A DNA stretch of 64,000 nucleotides from Larkinella insperata. GTDB taxonomy: Bacteria > Bacteroidota > Bacteroidia > Cytophagales > Spirosomataceae. Below the pieces are notes generated by a model, which did not search any database, was not told the DNA's origin, and saw only the letters and a list, made by a program, of their open reading frames with translations. Below, piece by piece: positions 9,771 to 16,957 of this stretch (position 1 is its first letter; every line of letters starts with the position of its first letter). The position numbers were made by a program, and so were the translations under genes. The stretch covers positions 2,809,001-2,873,000 of the forward strand of contig NZ_CP110973.1 in assembly GCF_026248825.1 (NCBI RefSeq), given 5' to 3'.

Positions 9771-10841
9771 ATGAAAAAGACTCCGTTTGCAATCCGCAAG
9801 TTATTTTGGGGGCTGGCCGCTCTTCTGATGGTCCTGACCTTTGCCCAATCCTGTAAAACTGATAATGACGAACCGTCGGCACCGTCGGTGGATAAAGCCA
9901 AACTGAAGGCCCGGCTGGACAGTACCAGCGCGGTTTATGATGCGGCCGTGGAAGGAACCGCCGTGGGGCAGTACGAAGCCGGCTCCAAAGCCACCTTCAA
10001 AACCGCCATTGACAACGCCCGGACGGTTAACAACGATGCGGCTACCACCCAGACCGCTGTTAACAACGCGTACGTGAACCTGGGCCAGGCCTGGACAACG
10101 TTCCTGAGCAAGCAGGTGCAGGAGATTGCGCCCGCCAACCTAGTGGCCTATTACAAATTTGACGGGAACGCCAACGACGCATCCGGGAAAAATAACAACG
10201 GAACGATCAAAACCGGTAGTGCAATCTGGGGCGCTGGTACGGTTACGCCCACGAAAGACCGTTTTGGGGCCGACGCCAAGGCGTACCACTTTGACAAGGG
10301 CGGTAACATTGAAGTGCCTTATAACTCATCGCTGAACCCGGCGAAAGAAATTGCCATCAGCATGTGGGTGAAAAGCGATTCGATACGCCCCAGCAATTAC
10401 CTGTTGTCCCTGAACCGTTGGAATGGTTTCAAAGTTCAGTTGCAGGAAGCTAACAAAGTATTCTTTACGGTTAAAACCACAGCCGGTCCCAAAGATAAAG
10501 ACGATGAAACCGTTACGCTGGATAAGGGCAAATGGTACCACATTGCGGTTACTTACAAATCCGGTGATATGAGTTTTTACATCGACGGAACGCTGATTAA
10601 AAGCTGGCCGGATGTGACTGGAGATTTGGCCGCAGTTAAGAATACCATCAACATGACTATTGGTCAGGATCTGCCAACCAACCTGTACAACAACAGTGAA
10701 AAAGACGATGCGGACGGGAACAACTTCTACGGGCCGTGGGGCGGCTTCTTCACCGGCGACATGGACGATATTCGCATCTACAACGTAGCCCTGAGCAGCA
10801 CGCAGGTCAAATCGATCTACACGGCTGAAAAAGGACAATAA
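9771..10841 (+). CDS. LamG-domain surface lipoprotein
   Basis: A 356-residue lipoprotein (signal ending FAQSC, Cys28, followed by the acidic KTDNDE, as in surface-exported lipoproteins). Residues about 45-120 form a helical FIVAR-like module (AKLKARLDSTSAVYDAAVEG, SKATFKTAIDNARTVNND). From about 127 onward there is a LamG / concanavalin A-like jelly-roll (LVAYYKFDGNANDASGKNNN, ISMWVKSD, GKWYHIAVTYKSGDMSFYID, and MDDIRIYNVALSSTQVKSIY at the end). No glycosidase catalytic pair is recognisable, so it is most likely a carbohydrate-binding accessory protein. It follows SusD by 40 bp and occupies the place where Sus loci encode SusE/F-type glycan-binding proteins. The domain call is strong; the ligand is unknown. 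Confidence 0.9.
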   Translation: MKKTPFAIRKLFWGLAALLMVLTFAQSCKTDNDEPSAPSVDKAKLKARLDSTSAVYDAAVEGTAVGQYEAGSKATFKTAIDNARTVNNDAATTQTAVNNAYVNLGQAWTTFLSKQVQEIAPANLVAYYKFDGNANDASGKNNNGTIKTGSAIWGAGTVTPTKDRFGADAKAYHFDKGGNIEVPYNSSLNPAKEIAISMWVKSDSIRPSNYLLSLNRWNGFKVQLQEANKVFFTVKTTAGPKDKDDETVTLDKGKWYHIAVTYKSGDMSFYIDGTLIKSWPDVTGDLAAVKNTINMTIGQDLPTNLYNNSEKDDADGNNFYGPWGGFFTGDMDDIRIYNVALSSTQVKSIYTAEKGQ

Positions 10842-10851
10842 AAAAGAGTTG

Positions 10852-10932
10852 TTTCGCAGCGTTGAGCGGAGCTTTACGGAGTCAAGCAGAGTCTTTGTTC
10901 AACTCCGTAAAACTCCGCTCAACGCTGCGAAA
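10852..10932. repeat. CGGAG palindromic repeat, copy A (31-bp arms)
   Basis: An almost perfect inverted repeat. The left arm at 10852-10882 and the right arm at 10902-10932 match at 30 of 31 positions, with a 19-nt loop. The outer part of the left arm reads TTTCGCAGCGTTGAGCGGAG. It fills the 102-bp gap between the LamG lipoprotein gene and the sugar-binding protein gene, ending 11 bp before the latter's ATG. There is no T-run, so it does not look like a standard terminator. Related copies lie at 12236-12329 and 22126-22214. Confidence 0.9.
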
Positions 10933-10943
10933 TAGTTGTTCCC

Positions 10944-12224
10944 ATGAGAAAAAACACTCGATTTCTTCTTCTGATTGTGATGCTGCTCGGCGGTTGCGAG
11001 AGCCGCCCGACGGACCAGTCGCTGGTCTTCTGGTGCTCGAATAACGCCGGGGAGATTGCGTTTGCGAAGGAGCTGACGGAACAATGGCAGAAAGCGCGGC
11101 CCGACAAACCGCTGCGCTACCAGCCCATTCCGGAAGGGCAGTCGAGCGAAGAAATCATTCTGGCGTCGGTGGTGGGCAAAACCACCCCCGATATTTACGC
11201 CAACATGTGGCAGGGCAGCGTCGAGATGTACGCCAAAGCCGGTGTGCTGGTGCCGCTCGATACGCTGAAGGGTTTTCGGGAGTTTCTAGACACGCGTTGC
11301 GACAGCAGCATGATCGCCGAAATCACCTCGTCGGATGGCCACATTTACCAGGTGCCCTGGAAGGTCAACCCGATCATGACGATCTGCAACACGCGGGCGC
11401 TGGACAAATGGAACGCGGCTGAACCCCCGTTTACCTACGCGACCTACCTGGAAGCCGGGCGGCAGTTCAAGCAGGATAAAAACGGCGATGGCTACACCGA
11501 CCAGTGGCTGGGGTATACGGAGGTGAAGCCCATCTGGTACCAGCGGCTTTTTAATTTTTACCCGCTGTACCTGGCGGCTTCCAACGGCGCTCCGCTGCTT
11601 GTTAACAACCGGGCGGTGTTCAACAACCGGCATGCCGTCGGGGTTTTTCGGTTTCTGCAGGAACTCTACAAACGCGATTATTTCGCCCGGGAGCGGCTTT
11701 CGGCGACCCGCGACCCGTTTCTGGCGCAAACCATTGCCACGCAGTTTACGGGACCCTGGACGGTGGGGTTTCTGGAAAAGTTCAAAGATCCCGGGTTCGC
11801 GTACGGGACGTTTGCCATGCCCGTACCGGATAACCACCGGGGGCCGGTTTATACCTACGGCGATCCGAAAAACATCGTTATTTTCAACACCTGCCGCGAT
11901 CCGCAGGCGGCCTGGGAGTTTGTCCGAACGCTCATTGACCAGCCCGGCGATCTGCGACTGATGGAACTGACGGGCCAGTTTCCGCGCCGGAAGAACCTGG
12001 ATGCCGACCCGTATTTCGCGGCTTTCCTCCAAAAGAATCCGCTTCTGATGCCGTTTGCCCGCCAGACGCGATACATTAAAGGGGTGGACAACAGCGAGGT
12101 AATTGTGGAAGTGTTCGACATCATCTCGCAGGAATACGAAGCCTGCGTGATTTACAATAAAAAAACACCCGAAGACGCCATCCGCGACGCAGCGCAGGCC
12201 GTGGACGTGCTGCTGGGAAATTAA
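10944..12224 (+). CDS. ABC transporter sugar-binding lipoprotein
   Basis: Extracellular solute-binding protein of the carbohydrate (MalE/UgpB-like) class, 426 residues, anchored by a lipobox (MLLGGC, Cys18). It probably sits on the periplasmic face of the inner membrane and feeds the two permeases downstream. Family features include FWCSNNAGEIAFAKELTEQW at the start of the mature protein, TPDIYANMWQGSVEMYAKAG in the first lobe, the hinge-region motif YQVPWKVNPIMTICNT, and ATQFTGPWTVGFLEKF. The gene lies between two copies of a palindromic repeat, a position reminiscent of malE in E. coli, where a REP element separates it from malF. Specificity is unknown. Bacteroidota usually pair SusCD with MFS permeases, so this arrangement is unusual. 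Confidence 0.93.
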   Translation: MRKNTRFLLLIVMLLGGCESRPTDQSLVFWCSNNAGEIAFAKELTEQWQKARPDKPLRYQPIPEGQSSEEIILASVVGKTTPDIYANMWQGSVEMYAKAGVLVPLDTLKGFREFLDTRCDSSMIAEITSSDGHIYQVPWKVNPIMTICNTRALDKWNAAEPPFTYATYLEAGRQFKQDKNGDGYTDQWLGYTEVKPIWYQRLFNFYPLYLAASNGAPLLVNNRAVFNNRHAVGVFRFLQELYKRDYFARERLSATRDPFLAQTIATQFTGPWTVGFLEKFKDPGFAYGTFAMPVPDNHRGPVYTYGDPKNIVIFNTCRDPQAAWEFVRTLIDQPGDLRLMELTGQFPRRKNLDADPYFAAFLQKNPLLMPFARQTRYIKGVDNSEVIVEVFDIISQEYEACVIYNKKTPEDAIRDAAQAVDVLLGN

Positions 12225-12235
12225 GAGAGATAAAA

Positions 12236-12329
12236 AGTTGTTTCGCGGAGCTAAGCGGAGAAAAGAAAGTTTAACGGAGAACGTAATTAAGAACTCCGCT
12301 TGACTCCCTTTGCTCCACTTCGAGAAATA
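12236..12329. repeat. CGGAG palindromic repeat, copy B (between binding protein and permease)
   Basis: A related but less perfect copy. It starts TTTCGCGGAG at 12241, contains TAAGCGGAG and TTAACGGAG, turns over near 12285, and returns as ACTCCGCTTGACTCCC to end near CTTCGAGAAA at 12327. The outer 10-nt arms match at 8 positions. It fills the 116-bp gap between the solute-binding protein gene and the first permease gene. Confidence 0.75.
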
Positions 12330-12340
12330 ACCGGTTAACC

Positions 12341-13201
12341 ATGACAAAAAGAGACAAATGGATACCGTACGGGCTGGTGGCGCCTTACATCCTGCATTTT
12401 GCGGTGTTTGTGGCGTTTCCGGTTGTGTTTTCGGTGGTATTGACCTTCCATAGCTGGAACATTATCTCGCCAATGGAATTTGTGGGGCTGGCCAATTACA
12501 CCCGGCTTTTCAAAGACCGGCAGTTCTGGCAGGCGATTTACAACACCCTGCGATTTCTGCTGATTCACATTCCGTTGCAGATCGGCATCGCGCTATTCCT
12601 GGCCGAACTCCTGAACCGGACCATTCGGGGAGCCGCGTTTTTCCGGGCGGCTTTTTTTCTGCCGGTTATCGTGTCGGGCGTGGTAGTGACCATCCTGTGG
12701 CAGCAACTTCTGGGCTATAACCTGGGAATGCTCAACCGGATGCTGACCGCCATCAGCCTGCCGCGCGTCGCCTGGCTCGACGATCCGGGCGTGGCCATGT
12801 ATTCCATTGCGGTGATGGCAACCTGGAAAAACGTGGGTCTGTACGTTATTCTGTTTCTGGTCGGTTTGCAAAGTGTGCCGGTGCAGTACTACGAAGCTTC
12901 GGAGCTGGAAGGGGCAACGACCTGGCAGAAGTTTCGTTACATTACCCTGCCGATGATCAACCCAACCATTTTCACGGTCGTTGTGCTGTCGACCATCGGC
13001 GGTTTTTCGCTTTTTATCGAACCGTACATCATGACCGAGGGTGGACCCATGAACAGTACCCTGTCGGCGGTTCTTTACATTTACCGGCAGGCTTTCCAGT
13101 ATTACCACATGGGTTATTCGGCTACGCTGGGCTTCTTTTTTGCCCTGCTGATCCTGCTGGTGGTGGCGATTCAGAAACGGTATGTTGAACAGGAATCCTG
13201 A
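12341..13201 (+). CDS. Carbohydrate ABC transporter permease, MalF-like
   Basis: A 286-residue inner-membrane permease with six predicted helices. The N-terminal helix reads IPYGLVAPYILHFAVFVAFP. The cytoplasmic EAA loop that docks on the ATPase reads EASELEGATTWQKFRYITLP (about residues 188-207), and FIEPYIMTEGGPMNSTLSAV is typical of MalF/UgpA-type sugar permeases. It forms a heterodimer with the next gene product, which begins 6 bp after its stop. The function class is certain; the sugar is unknown. Confidence 0.96.
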   Translation: MTKRDKWIPYGLVAPYILHFAVFVAFPVVFSVVLTFHSWNIISPMEFVGLANYTRLFKDRQFWQAIYNTLRFLLIHIPLQIGIALFLAELLNRTIRGAAFFRAAFFLPVIVSGVVVTILWQQLLGYNLGMLNRMLTAISLPRVAWLDDPGVAMYSIAVMATWKNVGLYVILFLVGLQSVPVQYYEASELEGATTWQKFRYITLPMINPTIFTVVVLSTIGGFSLFIEPYIMTEGGPMNSTLSAVLYIYRQAFQYYHMGYSATLGFFFALLILLVVAIQKRYVEQES

Positions 13202-13207
13202 AAACTG

Positions 13208-14017
13208 ATGGCCCGAACGCTTCGATACATCTTGCTCCTGCTGGCGGCTGCCTCGTTTATCTATCCGTTTATCTGGATGGTGAGCGCATCGCTTTCGTCG
13301 GAGCGCGGACTAAGCACGCTGACGGTTTTTCCGGTGGAGTTTACCTGGAGCAATTACGTGACGGTTTTTTCAAAAATACCGCTGGGCCGGGCCTTCCTGA
13401 ACAGTGTGCTGGTGGCCGTAGTCACAACGGGGCTGGTGCTGGTTTCCGGCGCAATGGCGGGGTATGCGCTGGCGCGGCTGCGGTTTTGGGGACGAAATCT
13501 GATTTTTTACCTCATTATTTTCACCATGACCCTGCCGTTCCAGATTACGCTCATTCCTAATTACATCACGATGGTTAAGCTGGGCTGGGTCGATACGTAT
13601 TTTGCCTTGATCGTGCCGTTTGCGCTCAACTCCCTGTCAATTCTGTTGTTTCGGCAGGCATTTATGGGGTTACCGCAGGCGCTGATCGATGCCGCCCGGC
13701 TGGACGGTTGCGGAGAACTGCGCATCATTTTCCAGATTCTGTTTCCCAACATCTTGCCGACGGTTTTAACCATTACCATTCTGACCTTCATGGGTTTGTG
13801 GAACGAAGCGCTCTGGCCGTTGATCGTGATTCGCGATGAACCCACGATGACCATGCCGCAACTGGTGACGCTGTTTTCGGTGGGCGGTCGGGCCGAGGGG
13901 CAACTGGGTGTGAAGATTGCCGCGGCCGTGATGCTGGCGGTTCCGATCGTTATTTTGTATTTATTTTTCCAGCGGCACTTCATCCGCAGCATGGCGTCGT
14001 CGGGCCTGAAAGATTGA
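13208..14017 (+). CDS. Carbohydrate ABC transporter permease, MalG-like
   Basis: The second inner-membrane permease, 269 residues and six helices. It carries the MalG-type signature: N-terminal YPFIWMVSASLS, the SGAMAGYALARLRFWGRN region, TLPFQITLIPNYITMVKLGW in the middle, and the EAA loop LIDAARLDGCGELRIIFQIL near residue 160. It pairs with the MalF-like protein and contacts the ATPase encoded 1.3 kb downstream. The glycosidase-like lipoprotein follows after 28 bp, in the same transcript. Confidence 0.96.
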   Translation: MARTLRYILLLLAAASFIYPFIWMVSASLSSERGLSTLTVFPVEFTWSNYVTVFSKIPLGRAFLNSVLVAVVTTGLVLVSGAMAGYALARLRFWGRNLIFYLIIFTMTLPFQITLIPNYITMVKLGWVDTYFALIVPFALNSLSILLFRQAFMGLPQALIDAARLDGCGELRIIFQILFPNILPTVLTITILTFMGLWNEALWPLIVIRDEPTMTMPQLVTLFSVGGRAEGQLGVKIAAAVMLAVPIVILYLFFQRHFIRSMASSGLKD

Positions 14018-14045
14018 GTGTACGGATTTAGCTAAAAAAGATCGA

Positions 14046-15350
14046 ATGATTAAACGACATGTAACGGTTGGATTGCTGCTGATGCAGTGTCTGCTGCTGG
14101 CCTTTTCCTGTAAGAAATCGCCTACCTCGGAGCCTGGGACGTCGGCCGATCGCTGGGTCAACCTGGCCCATCTGGATCATCTTTACCAAACCCATACGTT
14201 ACCGAATGGGGCGGAGGTGGGAACCGTAGCCATCTACAGCAATGCCCCCAATTATGAACTCATTTCCGACGAAGATGAAGGCTTCACCTGCATCGACGAC
14301 GTGGCCCGGGCTGCCCTGCTCGTCCTGCAAGAACCCGATCTGGCGACGAACACCGGGAAGCAGGATAAGCTGCGGAAAATGACGGAGTTCGTGCTTCAGT
14401 TGCAGTCGGAAAACGGCTACTTCTACAACTTTTTGTGGCCGGATCGCACCATCAATAAAACCTTTCAGACTAGCGTTAATCGGCCAGACTGGTGGTCCTG
14501 GCGGGCGTTGTGGTTCCTGACGGAAGCGTATCCGTATTATCAGAAAGCCGATGCCGCCCTGGCCACCCGGATTCAGACGGCAAATCAGAAGTTGGTAACG
14601 GTAATGGTTCGGGACTTCGGTAACAAACCGATGGAAATGAATTTTGTCCAGGGTCTGAAAGTGCCCAAGTGGTTGCCCTACGGGTCCGGCACCGACCAGG
14701 CCGCCATCATGATGCTCGGTTTGCTCAACTACCACCAGCAAACGCCTGACCCGCAGGTTGTGAAGCTGATTGAATTGCTGGGTGAAGGAGTTGTTATCAT
14801 GCAGCAGGGCGGTGCGGAGCGTTTTCCGTACGGTGCCATTCTGAGTTTTGAAAACATCTGGCATGCCTACGGAAGCGATCAGGCCTACGCTTTGCTGCGG
14901 GCCGGAAAAGCCCTGAACAAACCCGTCTGGACGGAGGTGGCCCGGCGCGAAATCGACCATTTTTACCCGTTTTTGCTCAATCAGGGTTTTATGGAGTCTT
15001 TTGAAGGGGCGTTGAAGGGAAGCGATATCATGGCCAACAAAATATCCCGTTTTGCGCAGATCGCGTACGGAGTTCGCCCGATGGTCTGGGCCGCGCTGGA
15101 AGCGTATGAGCAGACGCGCGAGAACCGGTATCTGGAGTTGTCCGCGCAATTGGCAGGCTGGTTTCTGGGCGCTAATCCGGCCAATGTCAAAATGTACGAT
15201 CCGGCAACCGGGCGCTGTTACGACGGTATTTCGTCGGCCACGGACGTTAACCGGAATTCCGGTGCTGAGTCAACAATCGAAGCGTTATGGGCGTTTCAGC
15301 GTCTGGAGAAGTATCCGGAAGCGCTTCAACTTTTAGAAAAATACAAATAG
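14046..15350 (+). CDS. Glycosidase-like (six-hairpin) lipoprotein of unknown specificity
   Basis: A 434-residue lipoprotein (LLLAFSC, Cys22). The mature part is all-helical with regular aromatic and acidic helices, as in (alpha/alpha)6-barrel six-hairpin glycosidases and lyases. Conserved-looking elements are EGFTCIDDVARAALL (Asp84-Asp85), QSENGYFYNFLWPD, NRPDWWSWRALWFLTEAYPY, WLPYGSGTDQAAIMMLGLL, and GAESTIEALWAFQRL near the end. The acidic DD pair and the histidine in ENIWHAYGSDQAYAL could be catalytic, but I cannot assign a family or mechanism. Its place between ABC permease and ATPase genes (28 bp and 3 bp gaps) argues that it trims the imported oligosaccharide in the periplasm or at the surface. 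An epimerase or lyase is also possible. Confidence 0.75.
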   Translation: MIKRHVTVGLLLMQCLLLAFSCKKSPTSEPGTSADRWVNLAHLDHLYQTHTLPNGAEVGTVAIYSNAPNYELISDEDEGFTCIDDVARAALLVLQEPDLATNTGKQDKLRKMTEFVLQLQSENGYFYNFLWPDRTINKTFQTSVNRPDWWSWRALWFLTEAYPYYQKADAALATRIQTANQKLVTVMVRDFGNKPMEMNFVQGLKVPKWLPYGSGTDQAAIMMLGLLNYHQQTPDPQVVKLIELLGEGVVIMQQGGAERFPYGAILSFENIWHAYGSDQAYALLRAGKALNKPVWTEVARREIDHFYPFLLNQGFMESFEGALKGSDIMANKISRFAQIAYGVRPMVWAALEAYEQTRENRYLELSAQLAGWFLGANPANVKMYDPATGRCYDGISSATDVNRNSGAESTIEALWAFQRLEKYPEALQLLEKYK

Positions 15351-15353
15351 GTT

Positions 15354-16457
15354 ATGGCAGAAGTCCGTCTAGAACACATCGCCAAAGCCTATACGGGCGA
15401 TTTGCGCGTGATTCGGGACGTCAGCATCGACGTCAGGGACAAAGAATTTGTGGTGCTGGTCGGACCTTCGGGCTGCGGCAAATCGACCTTGTTGCGGATG
15501 ATTGCGGGACTGGAAGCCATCACGGACGGTAATCTGTACATCGGTAACCGGCGCGTTAACGACATTCCGGCCAGCGAGCGCGACATTGCGATGGTGTTTC
15601 AGAACTACGCCCTATATCCGCACATGACGGTTTTCGAGAACATGGCGTTTGGCCTCAAACTGCGCGGTATACCGAAGGAGCACATTCGGGAGCGGGTTAC
15701 GAAGGCGGCCCGGATGCTTGAAATCGAGAATCTGCTGGAGCGTAAGCCCAAGGATATGTCGGGTGGTCAGCGGCAGCGCGTCGCCATTGGCCGGGCCATT
15801 GTTCGCAATCCGCAGGTGTTTCTCTTCGACGAACCATTGAGTAACCTGGACGCTAAGCTTCGGGGGCAAACGCGCATTGAATTGCAGAAGCTGCACCGCG
15901 AGCTACAGGCCACAATGATCTACGTAACGCACGATCAGGTGGAAGCCATGACGCTCGGGGACCGGATCGTGGTTCTGCGCAACGGCGACGTGATGCAGTA
16001 CGATACGCCCCTGAATCTGTACAACGAACCGGTCAATCAGTTTGTCGCTGGGTTTATCGGAACGCCCCCCATGAATTTTCTGAAGGGCCGGATTACGGAG
16101 GAGGATGAGTTGCGGTTTGAAAGCGAAAACCGTCAGGTACTGGTCGATTTATCGGAAACCGGCCGCGCTGAGGTATTGAAGCCGTATCGGGGGAAAGCCG
16201 TCGTGCTGGGCATCCGGGCCGAACACATTAGCCACCAGCCGTTTGCCGACCGGGCGTCTCACCGGCAAACCGTTACAGTTGAAGCCGTCGAAAATATGGG
16301 GAGCGAAACGCTGGCTTATTTTCCCGTGGAAGGCCAGCGGTTTATTGCCCGGCTTTCGGCGGAACAGAACCTGGCATTCGGGCAGCCGGTTGAGTTATTC
16401 TGGGATTGCGGCAGGTGCCATTTTTTCGATGCAGCGACTGAGCAGGCGATTCGATGA
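15354..16457 (+). CDS. Sugar ABC transporter ATP-binding protein, MalK/UgpC/MsmX type
   Basis: The energy-coupling subunit of the importer, 367 residues, cytoplasmic. Walker A is GPSGCGKST (37-45), the Q-loop Gln is residue 83, the signature is SGGQR (136-140), Walker B is VFLFDE (155-160), and the H-loop is VTHDQ (His193). The C-terminal 120 residues form the TOBE/OB regulatory region (FIGTPPMNFLKGR, LGIRAEHISHQPF), as in MalK-like ATPases that can serve several sugar importers. The start ATG is 3 bp after the preceding stop. It closes the operon; the next gene is on the other strand. Confidence 0.97.
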   Translation: MAEVRLEHIAKAYTGDLRVIRDVSIDVRDKEFVVLVGPSGCGKSTLLRMIAGLEAITDGNLYIGNRRVNDIPASERDIAMVFQNYALYPHMTVFENMAFGLKLRGIPKEHIRERVTKAARMLEIENLLERKPKDMSGGQRQRVAIGRAIVRNPQVFLFDEPLSNLDAKLRGQTRIELQKLHRELQATMIYVTHDQVEAMTLGDRIVVLRNGDVMQYDTPLNLYNEPVNQFVAGFIGTPPMNFLKGRITEEDELRFESENRQVLVDLSETGRAEVLKPYRGKAVVLGIRAEHISHQPFADRASHRQTVTVEAVENMGSETLAYFPVEGQRFIARLSAEQNLAFGQPVELFWDCGRCHFFDAATEQAIR

Positions 16458-16460
16458 AGA

Positions 16461-16796
16461 CTATCTTTTACGCGTAGGTTCGGCGGGTTTTTCGTCAATT
16501 CCCATCGTTGTCAGAACAGGATTCAGGGTTTGGGGAACGATTCGGATGCGGAAAACTTTGGCTCCGGCTACGTCAAAATCACATTGATAGGTGCCGCGCT
16601 GTTTGAGACTTCGGTAAACAGCCGTGTAATTCACTTTGATGGGCCAGCCGTTCAGCGCCAGTTGCCCAACGATTGTTTCAACGGCTTTTTTGAGATTGGA
16701 GAAAAAAACGGTAAATGGTTCACGCTGGCGAAGCGCATTGAGAGAGCCAACGTAGTGGACGGTAACTTCGTATATCGTGTGCGACTGTTTCCTCAT
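16461..16796 (-). CDS. Small protein of unknown function
   Basis: I do not recognise this 111-residue protein. It is basic, with an alternating beta-rich pattern (HTIYEVTVHYVGSLNALRQR, FFSNLKKAVETIVGQLALNG, KVFRIRIVPQTLNPV) and a charged tail. It has no signal peptide and no cysteine pair. The reading frame is preferred over the overlapping plus-strand frame (16530-16961) because the latter lacks a plausible fold and runs into the hairpin after guaB. It converges with the ABC ATPase gene, 3 bp apart, and lies 161 bp downstream of guaB on the same strand. Whether it is co-transcribed with guaB through the hairpin at 16873-16951 is unclear. Confidence 0.6.
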   Translation of the reverse strand: MRKQSHTIYEVTVHYVGSLNALRQREPFTVFFSNLKKAVETIVGQLALNGWPIKVNYTAVYRSLKQRGTYQCDFDVAGAKVFRIRIVPQTLNPVLTTMGIDEKPAEPTRKR

Positions 16797-16872
16797 AAAC
16801 GGACAAAGCTGGTTTTTATTGCCTGCTTTGAAAAACTACCGGATAATGTTGCACAATATAAACGAAATTTAT

Positions 16873-16951
16873 GTACCTACGGAAAAAGTATGCACTCGTA
16901 TTTTTGCATATCCAAGAATACGGTGCAAAATGGGTCTTTTTCCGTAGATAC
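16873..16951. repeat. 79-nt imperfect hairpin just downstream of guaB
   Basis: The outer arms at 16873-16888 (GTACCTACGGAAAAAG) and 16936-16951 pair at 15 of 16 positions. A second inner pair follows: GCACTCGTATT on the left and AATACGGTGC on the right, with one bulge. It begins 7 bp after the guaB stop in the transcribed direction. There is no terminal T-run, so an ordinary intrinsic terminator is not indicated. It could be a mRNA-stabilising stem or a small mobile palindrome. Confidence 0.7.
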
Positions 16952-16957
16952 AATTGA

